Part shown: positions 1-7,782 of the stretch, piece after piece | How positions within the stretch are numbered: position 1 is the stretch's first letter | Layout of the letters: each line of letters starts with the position of its first letter | NCBI RefSeq assembly: GCF_001735805.1 | Contig: NZ_CP017248.1 | Coordinates: forward strand, 5,766,001-5,830,000 | Source: Streptomyces fodineus | GTDB lineage: Bacteria > Actinomycetota > Actinomycetes > Streptomycetales > Streptomycetaceae | Length of the DNA stretch: 64,000 bases | Direction of reading: 5' to 3' | Program-made: the position numbers and the translations under genes | Notes under the pieces: generated by a model | Databases searched by the model: none | What the model was told of the DNA's origin: nothing | Seen by the model: only the letters and a program-made list of their open reading frames with translations

Positions 1-1
1 G

Positions 2-514
2 CTGGAGTTCTCCGCCGCGGAGGTCGCCGGGCAGCTGGAGACGTCGGTGGCCGCGGTCAACAGCGCGTTGCAGCGGGCGCGCGCCGCCCTGGCGCGCGGG
101 GGCGGGATCGGTGAGGTCGGCGAGCCGGACGATCCCGGGGTACGGGCGGTGGTGCGGCGCTACATGCGTGCCTTCGAGGCGGCCGACGTACCGGCGCTGG
201 TGCGGCTGCTCACCGAGGACGCGGTCCTGGAGATGCCGCCGGTGCCACTGTGGTACCGGGGCCGGCGGGACTACGGCCGGTTCATGGAGCGGGTGTTCGC
301 CATGCGCGGTACGGGCTGGCGGGTGGAGCGCGTGGCGGCCAACGGTCAGCCGGCGCTCGCGGCGTACGCACCGGAGCCCGGCGGCGGCCACGCGCTCCAC
401 ACCGTGCAGGTCCTCACGGTCGCCGGCGGCCGGATCGCCCGGAACGTGGTCTTCGCCGACCCGCGCGTCCTGACCGCGTTCGCGCCCCCGACCCTCGCCC
501 CGAGCGCCCCCTGA
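2..514 (+). CDS. ECF-type sigma factor with SnoaL-like C-terminal domain, 5' partial
   Basis: The reading frame is open from the left edge, so the N-terminus (sigma region 2) lies outside the window. The first residues, LEFSAAEVAGQLETSVAAVN followed by SALQRARAAL, are the end of sigma region 4, the helix-turn-helix that contacts the -35 element. From about nucleotide 140 a SnoaL-like/NTF2 fold follows: VRRYMRAFEAADVPALVRLL, then a conserved WYRG. This layout is that of the SigJ-like ECF group, whose C-terminal domain is thought to modulate activity without a separate anti-sigma factor. No partner gene is visible. The family call is good; the regulon is unknown. Confidence 0.8.
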   Translation: MEFSAAEVAGQLETSVAAVNSALQRARAALARGGGIGEVGEPDDPGVRAVVRRYMRAFEAADVPALVRLLTEDAVLEMPPVPLWYRGRRDYGRFMERVFAMRGTGWRVERVAANGQPALAAYAPEPGGGHALHTVQVLTVAGGRIARNVVFADPRVLTAFAPPTLAPSAP

Positions 515-660
515 CGACCGCGGCCCACCGCGCCGGCCCCATGCGACGCCCCTGACGGCCCTCTCCGGCGACCCCTCCCGCGATTTTTCCCGTGCCGCGA
601 TGAGTCCGCGCGGTGCCGCCGGTAGGTACCGGTGAGCAACCGAGCGAAGGGAACGTCGTC

Positions 661-1218
661 GTGAGTGTCGTCGTCATCGAGTTCATCCCCCTGGACGGGA
701 TCGTGTCCGACCCGGACGGGTCCGCGGGTACGCCCTACGGTGGCTGGGCCTTCCGGCACGGCCCGGAGGCGGTCGCCGGGGACAAGTTCCGCCTCGGCCG
801 CCTGCTGGACGAGGGGGTGCTGCTGCTGGGCCGTACCACCTGGGAGCTGTTCGCGAGGCTGTGGCCGGGGCGGGAGGGCCCGTTCGCCGCACGGATGAAC
901 GCCGTACCGAAACTGGTCGTCTCCCGCGGCACCCCCGGTGTGTCCGCGTGGTCCAACTCCGCTGTGCTGAAAGGCGATCCGGCAGACGCCGTACGGGCCG
1001 AGGGGCGGGACGTGGTCGTCACCGGCAGCCCCGCCGTCGTGGAGGCGTTGCGGGGCGAGGGCCTGGTCGACGAGTACCGGCTGCTGACCTTCCCGGTGGT
1101 GCTGGGGCAGGGTCGGCGGCTGTTCCCGGCCGGGAGTGAGCCGGCCGAGCCGGAGTGCCTGTCGGCCGAACGGGTGGGCGCCGCCGTCCTCACGCGGCAT
1201 GGGCGGGCGGCACGATGA
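661..1218 (+). CDS. Dihydrofolate reductase / RibD C-terminal family protein
   Basis: A 185-residue protein beginning VIEFIPLDGIVSDPDG, with GGWAF, LLLGRTTWELFARLWPGR and, near the end, LVDEYRLLTFPVVLGQGRRL. This is the signature of the DHFR-like RibD_C family, which bind NAD(P)H and reduce small substrates that are usually unknown. The GTG at 661 was chosen because GAAGGGAA lies just upstream; an in-frame start at 613 would add 16 residues that do not fit the family. Its stop overlaps the start of the next gene (ATGA), so the two are probably translationally coupled. The substrate cannot be inferred. Confidence 0.85.
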   Translation: MSVVVIEFIPLDGIVSDPDGSAGTPYGGWAFRHGPEAVAGDKFRLGRLLDEGVLLLGRTTWELFARLWPGREGPFAARMNAVPKLVVSRGTPGVSAWSNSAVLKGDPADAVRAEGRDVVVTGSPAVVEALRGEGLVDEYRLLTFPVVLGQGRRLFPAGSEPAEPECLSAERVGAAVLTRHGRAAR

Positions 1219-1532
1219 GTGCCCGTTTCCTCGCCCTGTACGAGGCCCCGGCCGACGCCGAGGCATTCGACCGGCACTACCGCGAGGTGCACATCCCGCT
1301 CGGCCCCCGGCTGCCCGGACTGCGCCGCTACACGGTCGGCCGGGAGACGGCGCCGGTGCGCGCAGGTGCGCCGTACTACCTGGTCGCGACGCTGGAGTGG
1401 GATTCGGCGGCGGAGCTGCGCGCGGCGTTCGGCTCGCCCGAGGGGCGTGCGACGGCCGCGGACGCGGCGCTGCCGGCGGAGCTTGCGCCCGTTCGGGGCG
1501 TGGTCGTCACCTGTGCGGAAGAGGTGCTGTAG
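1215..1532 (+). CDS. EthD-like small protein
   Basis: A 105-residue protein: FLALYEAPADAEAFDRHYREVHIPL, here given in part, then GLRRYTVGRE and YYLVATLEWDSAAELRAAF. The pattern Y-x-P-x(5)-F-x-x-HY-x-x-x-H-x-P is the EthD/dimeric alpha-beta barrel signature. Members are small dimeric oxidoreductase accessory proteins or monooxygenase-like enzymes. The start ATG overlaps the stop of the RibD-like gene by 4 nt, suggesting the pair acts together. The precise reaction is unknown. Confidence 0.82.
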   Translation: MSARFLALYEAPADAEAFDRHYREVHIPLGPRLPGLRRYTVGRETAPVRAGAPYYLVATLEWDSAAELRAAFGSPEGRATAADAALPAELAPVRGVVVTCAEEVL

Positions 1533-1682
1533 GCGGCGCTGTCCGCGGCCCCGGTGGCGAAGTGCGGGGTTCCGAGCGTGACGTGACTGCGGAGTGTCGC
1601 GTTATGAACACTTACGCCCGATCCATCAAGATGTGCGCGAAATCATCCTGTCGTGTATGTCCGGTGGAGAGGGGTTCCCAGG

Positions 1683-2588
1683 GTGAGCAGCGCATCGATG
1701 TCGCCGCACGGCTTCGGGACCGTCCGGGGGCGCGGCTACCGCCCCGCCCAGGTCGACGCCTATCTGGAGGCGTTGTCGTACGACCGCGACGCCGCGTGGG
1801 AGCGGGCCGCGCGGCTGACCGTGCTCGCCAAGGACATGGAGGCGGAGGCGGTGCGGATGCGCGAGGTCGTCGCGCGGCTCGCACCGCAGGAGTACGCCTC
1901 GCTCGGGGAGCGCGCACAGCGGTTGTTCCAGTTCGTGCTGGAGGAGGCGGAGGATCTCCGCGAGCGCACGCGGCGTGCGGCGCACGAGCACCTCGCGCAG
2001 GCCGAAGCGGATGCCGAGGCCGTCCGCCGACAGGCGCAGGAGGAGGCGGACGCGCTGCGTGCGGAAGCCGACGAGTGCGCCGACCGGCTGCTCCTCGCCG
2101 CGAACTCCGAGGCCGACGCCCTGCGCATCGGCGCGCGCTGCGAAGTGAAGGAAGGGCGCGGAGAGGCGCTCGGCACGTTGCGCGAGGTACGGCAGCGCAC
2201 CGCCGGCATGCTCGAGGGGCAGTCCAGGGAGCACGCCGAGCGGTGGGCCGAGGCCGAGCGCGAGGAGGCCGAGCGGATCGCCGCGCTGGACGCCCGGTAC
2301 GCGGAGCGGATGAGCCAGGCCGAGGCCACGCTGTCCTACGCCGAACGGGCCCTGCGGGAGGCCGAGGACTACGCGCGCCGCAGCGAGGAGGAGGCACGCG
2401 TGCGTGCCGCCGACATCATCGCCGACGCGCGCGTGCAGGAGGACCGCATCGCCCGCGAGACGGAACAGGTGCTGCGCGAGCACGGCGAGGCCTGGGACAC
2501 CGTGACGGAGCACATGGACCACGTCCGCAGCAGTCTCATGTCGCTGACGGGCAGGACGGCGCTGGAGCTGGAACTGGAACTGGAATAA
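1683..2588 (+). CDS. FilP/DivIVA-like coiled-coil protein
   Basis: A 301-residue, highly charged protein. The N-terminus, PHGFGTVRGRGYRPAQVDAY, resembles the DivIVA N-terminal motif (F-x-x-V-x-R-GY-x-x-x-QVD). The remainder, from about residue 70, is continuous Glu/Ala/Arg coiled coil ending in LELELELE. This matches the FilP/'cellulose-binding' family of Streptomyces, intermediate-filament-like proteins that support polar growth. GTG 1683 is preferred because GGAGAG lies 9 bases upstream, whereas the ATG at 1653 has no ribosome site. It stands alone and converges on the symporter gene. It could be a paralogue with a different role from FilP itself. Confidence 0.75.
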   Translation: MSSASMSPHGFGTVRGRGYRPAQVDAYLEALSYDRDAAWERAARLTVLAKDMEAEAVRMREVVARLAPQEYASLGERAQRLFQFVLEEAEDLRERTRRAAHEHLAQAEADAEAVRRQAQEEADALRAEADECADRLLLAANSEADALRIGARCEVKEGRGEALGTLREVRQRTAGMLEGQSREHAERWAEAEREEAERIAALDARYAERMSQAEATLSYAERALREAEDYARRSEEEARVRAADIIADARVQEDRIARETEQVLREHGEAWDTVTEHMDHVRSSLMSLTGRTALELELELE

Positions 2589-2620
2589 CCCCCCGCGCCG
2601 TCCGTGCCGCCCGTGCTCCG

Positions 2621-4267
2621 TCAACTCCCCTTCCGTACCGCCCCCGCCAGAATCCGCCCCTCCACCGCCTCGTACTGGTGGCGCTGCTGCTCCGCCCCGG
2701 CGCGGCCCGAGAGGACCGTGCCGAGCCAGCCGAAGAGGAAGCCGGCCGGGATGGAGACGATGCCGGTCGTGGTGAAGGGGAACCAGTTGAAGTCGGCGTG
2801 CGGGAAGGCCGAGACGGAGGAGCCGGAGACCAGGTTGGTGCCCGGCATGAGCAGCAGCACGGTCAGCGAGCCCCCGATCAGCGTGGCCAGCAGCCCGCCG
2901 CGGGTGTAGCGGCGCCAGAAGAGCCCGTACACCAGGGCGGGCGCGATGGCCGAGGCGCCCAGGCAGAAGGAGAGCGTCACCAGGGGTTGCAGGCTGTGGT
3001 GCTGCACCAGGGTGGCCAGCAGGATCGTCGGCACCCCTATGGCGAGCGCCGAGACGCGGGCCAGGGCCATCTCGCGCTGCGCCGGCATCTCCTGCACGCG
3101 GGCGGCGAACACGTCGTGGGCGAGGGAGTTGGCGCAGGCGAGGATCATCCCGGCGACCGAGGCGAGCAGGGTCAGGAAGATCGCCGTCGTCACCATGGTG
3201 AACAGGAAGGTCTCCGCCGTGGACACGTCGGCGCCGAACGCCGCCCGCGAGCCCAGCAGATACGCGGTGTTGCCCTGCGGATCCGCCCCCGCGATCACGT
3301 CACGGCCGACCAGCGCCGTGGCGCCGAACCCGACCACCGTGATGATCAGGACGAACAGGGCGACGATCGACACCGCCCAGGACATCGAGCGGCGTACCTG
3401 GCGGGCGCTGGAGGCGGTGTACATGCGCATCGTGATGTGCGGCAGGACGCCGCCGCCGAGTACGACGGTCAGCTCCGAGGCGATCATGTCCAGGCGGGAC
3501 GTGGTCCCGGTGCCGAACTGCAGCCCGGAGCGCAGGAAGGCGGGCCCGGCGCCGCTCTGCCGCGAGGCCGCGGTGAACAGGGCGCCCGGGTCCCAGTCGA
3601 AGCGGCGCAGGATCAGTACGGCGACCACGGCGCCCGAGCCGACCAGCATCACGATCTTCAGGATCTGGATGAGCGCGGTGCCCTTCATGCCGCCGATCGC
3701 CGCGTACGCGATCATCAGGGCGCCGAGGCTCACGACGCACGCGGTCTTCAGCGAGGCGTTGGAGAAGCCCAGGATGAACGCCATCAGCTGTCCGGTGCCG
3801 GCCAGTTGGACCAGCATCAGCGGCAGCAGCGCGGCGATCGTCACCGCGCAGGCCGTGATGCGCACGGCGCGGCCCGGCAGCCTGCGGGCGAGCGCGTCGC
3901 CCATGGTGAACCGGCCCGCGTTGCGCAGCGGTTCGGCCAGCAGGAACATCAGCAGCATCAGCGACAGCGCCGTACTGAGGGCGAGGGCGACCCCGTCGTA
4001 GCCGCACAGGGCGATCACCCCGCCCGTGCCGAGGACGGTGGCCGCGGAGATGTAGTCGCCGGCGATGGCGAGGCCGTTGCGCAGCGGGGACAGGGAGCTG
4101 TAGCCGGTGTAGAACTCGTCGAGGTCGTCGCGGTCGGGGCCCGTCATCACGCACAGCAGCAGGGTCACCGTGGCGACGGTGGAGAAGGCGACCAGGGACA
4201 TGGACTGGGCCGAGCCGCTGAATCCGGCGAAGCCCCCCACGGCAGGGGTGCCGGCGGTGCCGGTCAT
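2621..4267 (-). CDS. Sodium:solute symporter family protein (acetate/monocarboxylate permease-like)
   Basis: A 548-residue protein with about 13 hydrophobic segments. DLDEFYTGYSSLSPLRNGLA and AIAGDYISAATVLGTGG are the N-terminal SSS signature shared with ActP-type cation/acetate symporters (the usual form is 'G.A...D..SAA.fLG..G'). It probably imports a short-chain carboxylate with sodium at the cytoplasmic membrane. The ATG overlaps the stop of the upstream DUF485 gene by 4 nt, the standard DUF485-SSS pairing seen in yjcH-actP operons. Substrate specificity cannot be read from the sequence. Confidence 0.88.
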   Translation of the reverse strand: MTGTAGTPAVGGFAGFSGSAQSMSLVAFSTVATVTLLLCVMTGPDRDDLDEFYTGYSSLSPLRNGLAIAGDYISAATVLGTGGVIALCGYDGVALALSTALSLMLLMFLLAEPLRNAGRFTMGDALARRLPGRAVRITACAVTIAALLPLMLVQLAGTGQLMAFILGFSNASLKTACVVSLGALMIAYAAIGGMKGTALIQILKIVMLVGSGAVVAVLILRRFDWDPGALFTAASRQSGAGPAFLRSGLQFGTGTTSRLDMIASELTVVLGGGVLPHITMRMYTASSARQVRRSMSWAVSIVALFVLIITVVGFGATALVGRDVIAGADPQGNTAYLLGSRAAFGADVSTAETFLFTMVTTAIFLTLLASVAGMILACANSLAHDVFAARVQEMPAQREMALARVSALAIGVPTILLATLVQHHSLQPLVTLSFCLGASAIAPALVYGLFWRRYTRGGLLATLIGGSLTVLLLMPGTNLVSGSSVSAFPHADFNWFPFTTTGIVSIPAGFLFGWLGTVLSGRAGAEQQRHQYEAVEGRILAGAVRKGS

Positions 4268-4824
4268 CGCAGGGCTCCTCGGCGTGCGTCCAGTTCGGCC
4301 TCCCGGCGGATGCGGTCCGCGAGCGGATCGACGTGCCGGCGCGCGGTGTACTCGTACAGGGCGATCGCGAGCCAGGTGACCGGCACCTGGATCAGGGCGA
4401 GCAGCAGGCCGGCCGGGACGGTGCCGGCGACCGTGCGCGTCATGACGCCGGGCGCGCTCGCGGACAGGACCAGGAACAGCGTGAAGTAGCCCAGCGCGGT
4501 GAGCGTGGCGGTGCGCCGCTGCCAGCGGTAGGCGCTGCGCAGCACCCGCAGGTCGCTGTGGTGGCCGATCGGTTCGCGCAGCGGCGGGCCCGCCGGGCGG
4601 GGCGGTGGCGGGGGAGCGGGCTGCCAGGGGTAGGTCAGGCGCGGCGGGCCCGCGGGGGACGGCCCGTCGTACGGCGGTTGGGGCGGGCCGTGGAACGGAT
4701 GGGGTGGCTCGTAGGGCGGACGAGACGGGTCGTAGGGCGGAGGGGATGGGTCGTAGGGCGGACGGGATGGGTCGTAGTACGGCTGGGGTGGGTCGTACGA
4801 CGGGTGCGGCGGGTCGTAGGACAT
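4264..4824 (-). CDS. DUF485 membrane protein with Pro/Tyr-rich repeat N-terminus
   Basis: A 186-residue protein. Residues 1-85 are low-complexity repeats built on YDPSRPP/YDPPxP. From about residue 90, HSDLRVLRSAYRWQRRTATL precedes two hydrophobic helices (TALGYFTLFLVLSASAPGV and a segment around PAGLLLALIQVPVTWLAIAL), the DUF485/YjcH layout. The family partners with solute:sodium symporters, and the downstream symporter overlaps it. The long proline-rich extension is unusual, since YjcH-like proteins are about 100 residues. It is probably cytoplasmic and could serve as a tether or interaction arm; that is inference. Confidence 0.85.
   Translation of the reverse strand: MSYDPPHPSYDPPQPYYDPSRPPYDPSPPPYDPSRPPYEPPHPFHGPPQPPYDGPSPAGPPRLTYPWQPAPPPPPRPAGPPLREPIGHHSDLRVLRSAYRWQRRTATLTALGYFTLFLVLSASAPGVMTRTVAGTVPAGLLLALIQVPVTWLAIALYEYTARRHVDPLADRIRREAELDARRGALR
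4701..4822 (-). repeat. Imperfect tandem repeats coding the YDPxxPP tail
   Basis: On the plus strand the unit GGGTCGTAGGGCGGACG(G/A)GA recurs about five times with periods near 21 nt and some drift. It encodes YDPSRPP-type heptads in the DUF485 protein. The repeats stay in frame, so copy number could vary without disrupting the gene. Confidence 0.75.
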
Positions 4825-4999
4825 CCCGGGGCTCCTTGCGTGGCTCGGGCCCGTGGCGGCGGACCGCAGGGAGGTGGTGGGAACGAGCCACGCACGCTAC
4901 TCGCGAGTCCCGGGCAGCGTGGCGTTTTCACCGAACTGGCCGGTCGGTATGCGCTTACTACGCGAAAACGGCTCCCGAGGCGGGCGCCCGCCGGCGTGT

Positions 5000-6505
5000 T
5001 CACTCGTCCCGTACGGGGAAGCGCCGTGGTGCCACGAGCAGCAGGACCAGGAAGGCCAGTGCCGCTGCGGCGGCTGCGCCGAGGTAGACCGCGTGTACCG
5101 CGTCGGCGATCGCGTGGCGGGTGGCCTCGGGGGCCGTGCCGGCGTCCAACGCGCGCGTGACGGAGTCCAGGTCGCCCGCCCCGCCCAGCCGTGCGGCGAG
5201 CACGCCGTTGGCGACGGCGCCGAACAGCGAGGCGCCGAGGGTCTGTCCGGTCTGCCGGCAGAACAGTACGGACGCGGTCGTGGTGCCCCGCTCCGACCAG
5301 CCCACCGTCGACTGCACCCCGACGATCAGCGGCAGCTGGAACAGGCCCAGCGCCCCGCCCAGCAGCAGCATCAGCAGCGTCGGCTGCCACCAGGAGCCGG
5401 GATACGGCAGGAACGGGAACGCGCACAGGAACAGCGCGGCCAGGCCGATGCCGAGCAGCGCGGTGTCGCGGAAGCCGATGCGGCGGTAGACGTGCTGGCT
5501 GAGCGCCGCCGACACCGGCCAGGTCAGTGTCCACACCGACAGCACGAAACCGGCGGCCACGGGCGCGAGCCCGAGCACCGACTGCGCGTACGTCGGCAGG
5601 AACACGCTCGGCGCCACCATCAGCAGCCCCAGCGCGCCCAGCGCCAGATTGACCGCCGCGATCGTCCGCCGCCGCCACACCCAGCCCGGGATGATCGGCT
5701 GCGCCGCCCGTCGCTCCACCCACACCACGACCCCGGCCAGCGCCAGTCCCGTGGCGAACAGTGCCAGGGACGGCGCCGACAGCCACGGCCAGGCGACCCC
5801 GCCCTGCACCAGGGCGGTCAGCAGCACCCCGCCGCACGCGAACACCGCGAGCGCGCCGGCGAAGTCCACGCGCGCGTGGGCCGCGTTCTCCGGCTTCTCG
5901 CGCTCCGGCTCGTGCAGATGACGGACGATCAGCCACAGTGCGGCCGCGCCGATCGGCAGGTTGATCAGGAAGATCCAGCGCCAGTCGGCGTATGCCGCCA
6001 GCACCCCGCCGAGCCCCGGCCCCGCCACCGCCGACACCGCCCACACCGTGGACAGCTTGGACTGGATCTTCGGGCGTTCGGCCAGCGGATACAGATCGGC
6101 GGCCAGCGTCTGCACGGTGCCCTGCAACGCCCCGCCGCCCAGGCCCTGCACGATCCGGAACGCGATCAGCGCCGCCATGTTCCACGCCGCCGAGCACAGC
6201 AGCGAGCCCAGCAGGAACACCGCCGCGCCCGCCACCAGCACCGGCTTGCGGCCGAAGGTGTCGGAGAGCTTGCCGTAGACGGGGAGCGTGACGGTCACGG
6301 CGAGCAGATAGCCGGAGAAGAGCCAGGAGAAGACCGAGAACCCGCCGAGGTCGCCGACGATCTGCGGTACGGCCGTGGAGACGATGGTGGCGTCGAGCGC
6401 GGCCAGCGCCATCGCCAGCATCAGCGCGGCGACCACCGCGCCCCGCCGCCGGGTGTCCTGGCGCCGATCGGCGCCGCTGCGTATCGCGGGTGTCGTACCT
6501 CCCAC
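5000..6505 (-). CDS. MFS drug:H+ antiporter, DHA2/EmrB-QacA family
   Basis: A 501-residue integral membrane protein with about 14 predicted helices. The first helix ends LAALDATIVSTAVPQIVGDL (motif D1 of DHA2 transporters); GKLSDTFGRKP is MFS motif A in loop 2-3; GLGGGALQGTVQTL and AVAGPGLGGVLAAYADWRWI contain motif C and the WRWIF signature. Such proteins export toxic organic compounds by proton antiport. GTG 6505 follows GGGGAGGGG. No adjacent TetR/MarR repressor is seen; the nearest regulatory feature is an orphan MerR-type promoter on the other strand about 120 bases away. Family call secure, substrate unknown. Confidence 0.9.
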   Translation of the reverse strand: MGGTTPAIRSGADRRQDTRRRGAVVAALMLAMALAALDATIVSTAVPQIVGDLGGFSVFSWLFSGYLLAVTVTLPVYGKLSDTFGRKPVLVAGAAVFLLGSLLCSAAWNMAALIAFRIVQGLGGGALQGTVQTLAADLYPLAERPKIQSKLSTVWAVSAVAGPGLGGVLAAYADWRWIFLINLPIGAAALWLIVRHLHEPEREKPENAAHARVDFAGALAVFACGGVLLTALVQGGVAWPWLSAPSLALFATGLALAGVVVWVERRAAQPIIPGWVWRRRTIAAVNLALGALGLLMVAPSVFLPTYAQSVLGLAPVAAGFVLSVWTLTWPVSAALSQHVYRRIGFRDTALLGIGLAALFLCAFPFLPYPGSWWQPTLLMLLLGGALGLFQLPLIVGVQSTVGWSERGTTTASVLFCRQTGQTLGASLFGAVANGVLAARLGGAGDLDSVTRALDAGTAPEATRHAIADAVHAVYLGAAAAAALAFLVLLLVAPRRFPVRDE

Positions 6506-6625
6506 GGCGAACCCCTCCCCTGTCCCTGACTCCCGGCCGGAACCTGCCCCTTGCAGCTATGCGCGGTACGACAGCTTCCCACGCGGCCCGGGCCCCGGCT
6601 CCGGCGCTTTCCGGGGCTTCGCGGC

Positions 6626-6656
6626 TTGACCCTGACGCGACGGCAGGGTGGAGGCT
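6626..6656 (+). promoter_or_regulatory. MerR-type promoter with 19-bp spacer and internal dyad
   Basis: TTGACC (6626-6631) and GAGGCT (6651-6656) are separated by exactly 19 bp, and the spacer region holds the dyad ACCCTG-N9-CAGGGT (6629-6634 / 6644-6649). An over-long spacer containing a dyad is the hallmark of MerR-family activated promoters. No MerR gene lies next to it. It reads toward the ABC transporter at 6994, with a leader of about 330 nt. The rest of 6506-6993 shows no convincing coding frame. Confidence 0.5.
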
Positions 6657-6712
6657 GTCCCGTGCCGAAGGGTGGAGACGACCCCGAGACGGACTCCGCC
6701 CGGGGGTGGAGC

Positions 6713-6724
6713 ACCCCTAGGGGT
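6713..6724. promoter_or_regulatory. Perfect palindrome ACCCCTAGGGGT
   Basis: A 12-bp perfect palindrome between the MerR-type promoter and the ABC transporter. A C-tract/G-tract palindrome with a TA centre resembles operators of CsoR-type copper sensors, but no csoR or copper gene is present here, so the assignment is speculative. Confidence 0.3.
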
Positions 6725-6993
6725 ACCTCCGTACTTCGGCTCGGGGAGGGTTCGTCCCGGCGGAGGACGAGAGCGGCCGGTCTCCGTCCTTAACCTGGCT
6801 TTACGCCGCTGGGGGGCGGCTGACCGCACCGGCGGGGTGGGGTTTTCCCCCGGCCAAGACGGGGCTTCGCACCAGCGCGCGAGGACCCCGCCGGCCGCGA
6901 GACTCGACGGCGTACCCGAGCACCACCCGGGACGACGCCCCGGTACACCGGGGCGCCACTCATCGACATGCCGACCGATATAGGAGACATACC

Positions 6994-7782
6994 GTGACAT
7001 CGGCTGTGACCATTCCCAGGCACGGGGGCACTGGAGGGCGTACGGCCGTTGCCGCGCGGGCGCGGCAGGTCGTGAAGGCGTACGGGTCCGGCGAGACCCG
7101 TGTCGTCGCCCTCGATCACGTCGACGTGGACATCGTGCGGGGCCAGTTCACCGCGATCATGGGCCCCTCGGGGTCCGGCAAGTCCACGCTGATGCACTGC
7201 CTCGCCGGGCTCGACACCGTGACCGGCGGCCAGATCTACCTGGACGAGACCGAGATCACCGGCCTGAAGGACAAGAAGCTCACCCAGCTGCGCCGGGACC
7301 GGATCGGCTTCATCTTCCAGGCGTTCAACCTGCTGCCGACGCTGAACGCCATCGAGAACATCACGCTGCCCATGGACATCGCGGGCCGCAAGCCGGACAA
7401 GGCCTGGCTGGACCGGGTGGTGGAGACCGTCGGGCTCGCCGGACGCCTCAAGCACCGGCCGGCCCAGCTCTCCGGCGGACAGCAGCAGCGCGTCGCCGTG
7501 GCCCGCGCGCTCGCCGCCCGCCCGGAGATCATCTTCGGGGACGAGCCGACCGGAAACCTCGACTCCCGCGCGGGCGCCGAAGTCCTCGGCTTCCTGCGCC
7601 GCTCGGTCGACGAACTCGGCCAGACCATCGTCATGGTCACCCACGACCCCGTCGCCGCCTCCTACGCCGACCGCGTGCTCTACCTCGCCGACGGCCGGAT
7701 CGTCGACGAGATGTACGAGCCGACGGCCGATCAGGTCCTGGACCGCATGAAGGACTTCGACGCCCGGGGGCGCACGTCATGA
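6994..7782 (+). CDS. ABC transporter ATP-binding protein, MacB/LolD type
   Basis: A 262-residue ATPase with Walker A GPSGSGKST, Q-loop FIFQAFNLLP, signature LSGGQQQRVAVARAL, Walker B IIFGDEPTGNLD and switch His in MVTHDP. The GxxGE(T/S)xVxAL start and the NLLPTL Q-loop place it with MacB/LolD/FtsE-like ATPases that drive FtsX-fold permeases. GTG 6994 is preceded by TATAGGAGACATACC. It overlaps the permease by 4 nt (ATGA), forming a two-gene exporter or mechanotransmission module. A close paralogue occurs at 38838-39608. Confidence 0.93.
   Translation: MTSAVTIPRHGGTGGRTAVAARARQVVKAYGSGETRVVALDHVDVDIVRGQFTAIMGPSGSGKSTLMHCLAGLDTVTGGQIYLDETEITGLKDKKLTQLRRDRIGFIFQAFNLLPTLNAIENITLPMDIAGRKPDKAWLDRVVETVGLAGRLKHRPAQLSGGQQQRVAVARALAARPEIIFGDEPTGNLDSRAGAEVLGFLRRSVDELGQTIVMVTHDPVAASYADRVLYLADGRIVDEMYEPTADQVLDRMKDFDARGRTS

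Noticed and set aside
1136..4489. A long plus-strand open frame of 1117 codons opposite the symporter
   Set aside because: Low-complexity Arg/Gly/Gln composition, opposes the clear SSS and DUF485 genes, and crosses several real gene boundaries.
6648..6983. Possible small protein upstream of the ABC transporter
   Set aside because: No ribosome site, Pro/Arg/Gly composition and no family resemblance; it overlaps candidate regulatory DNA.
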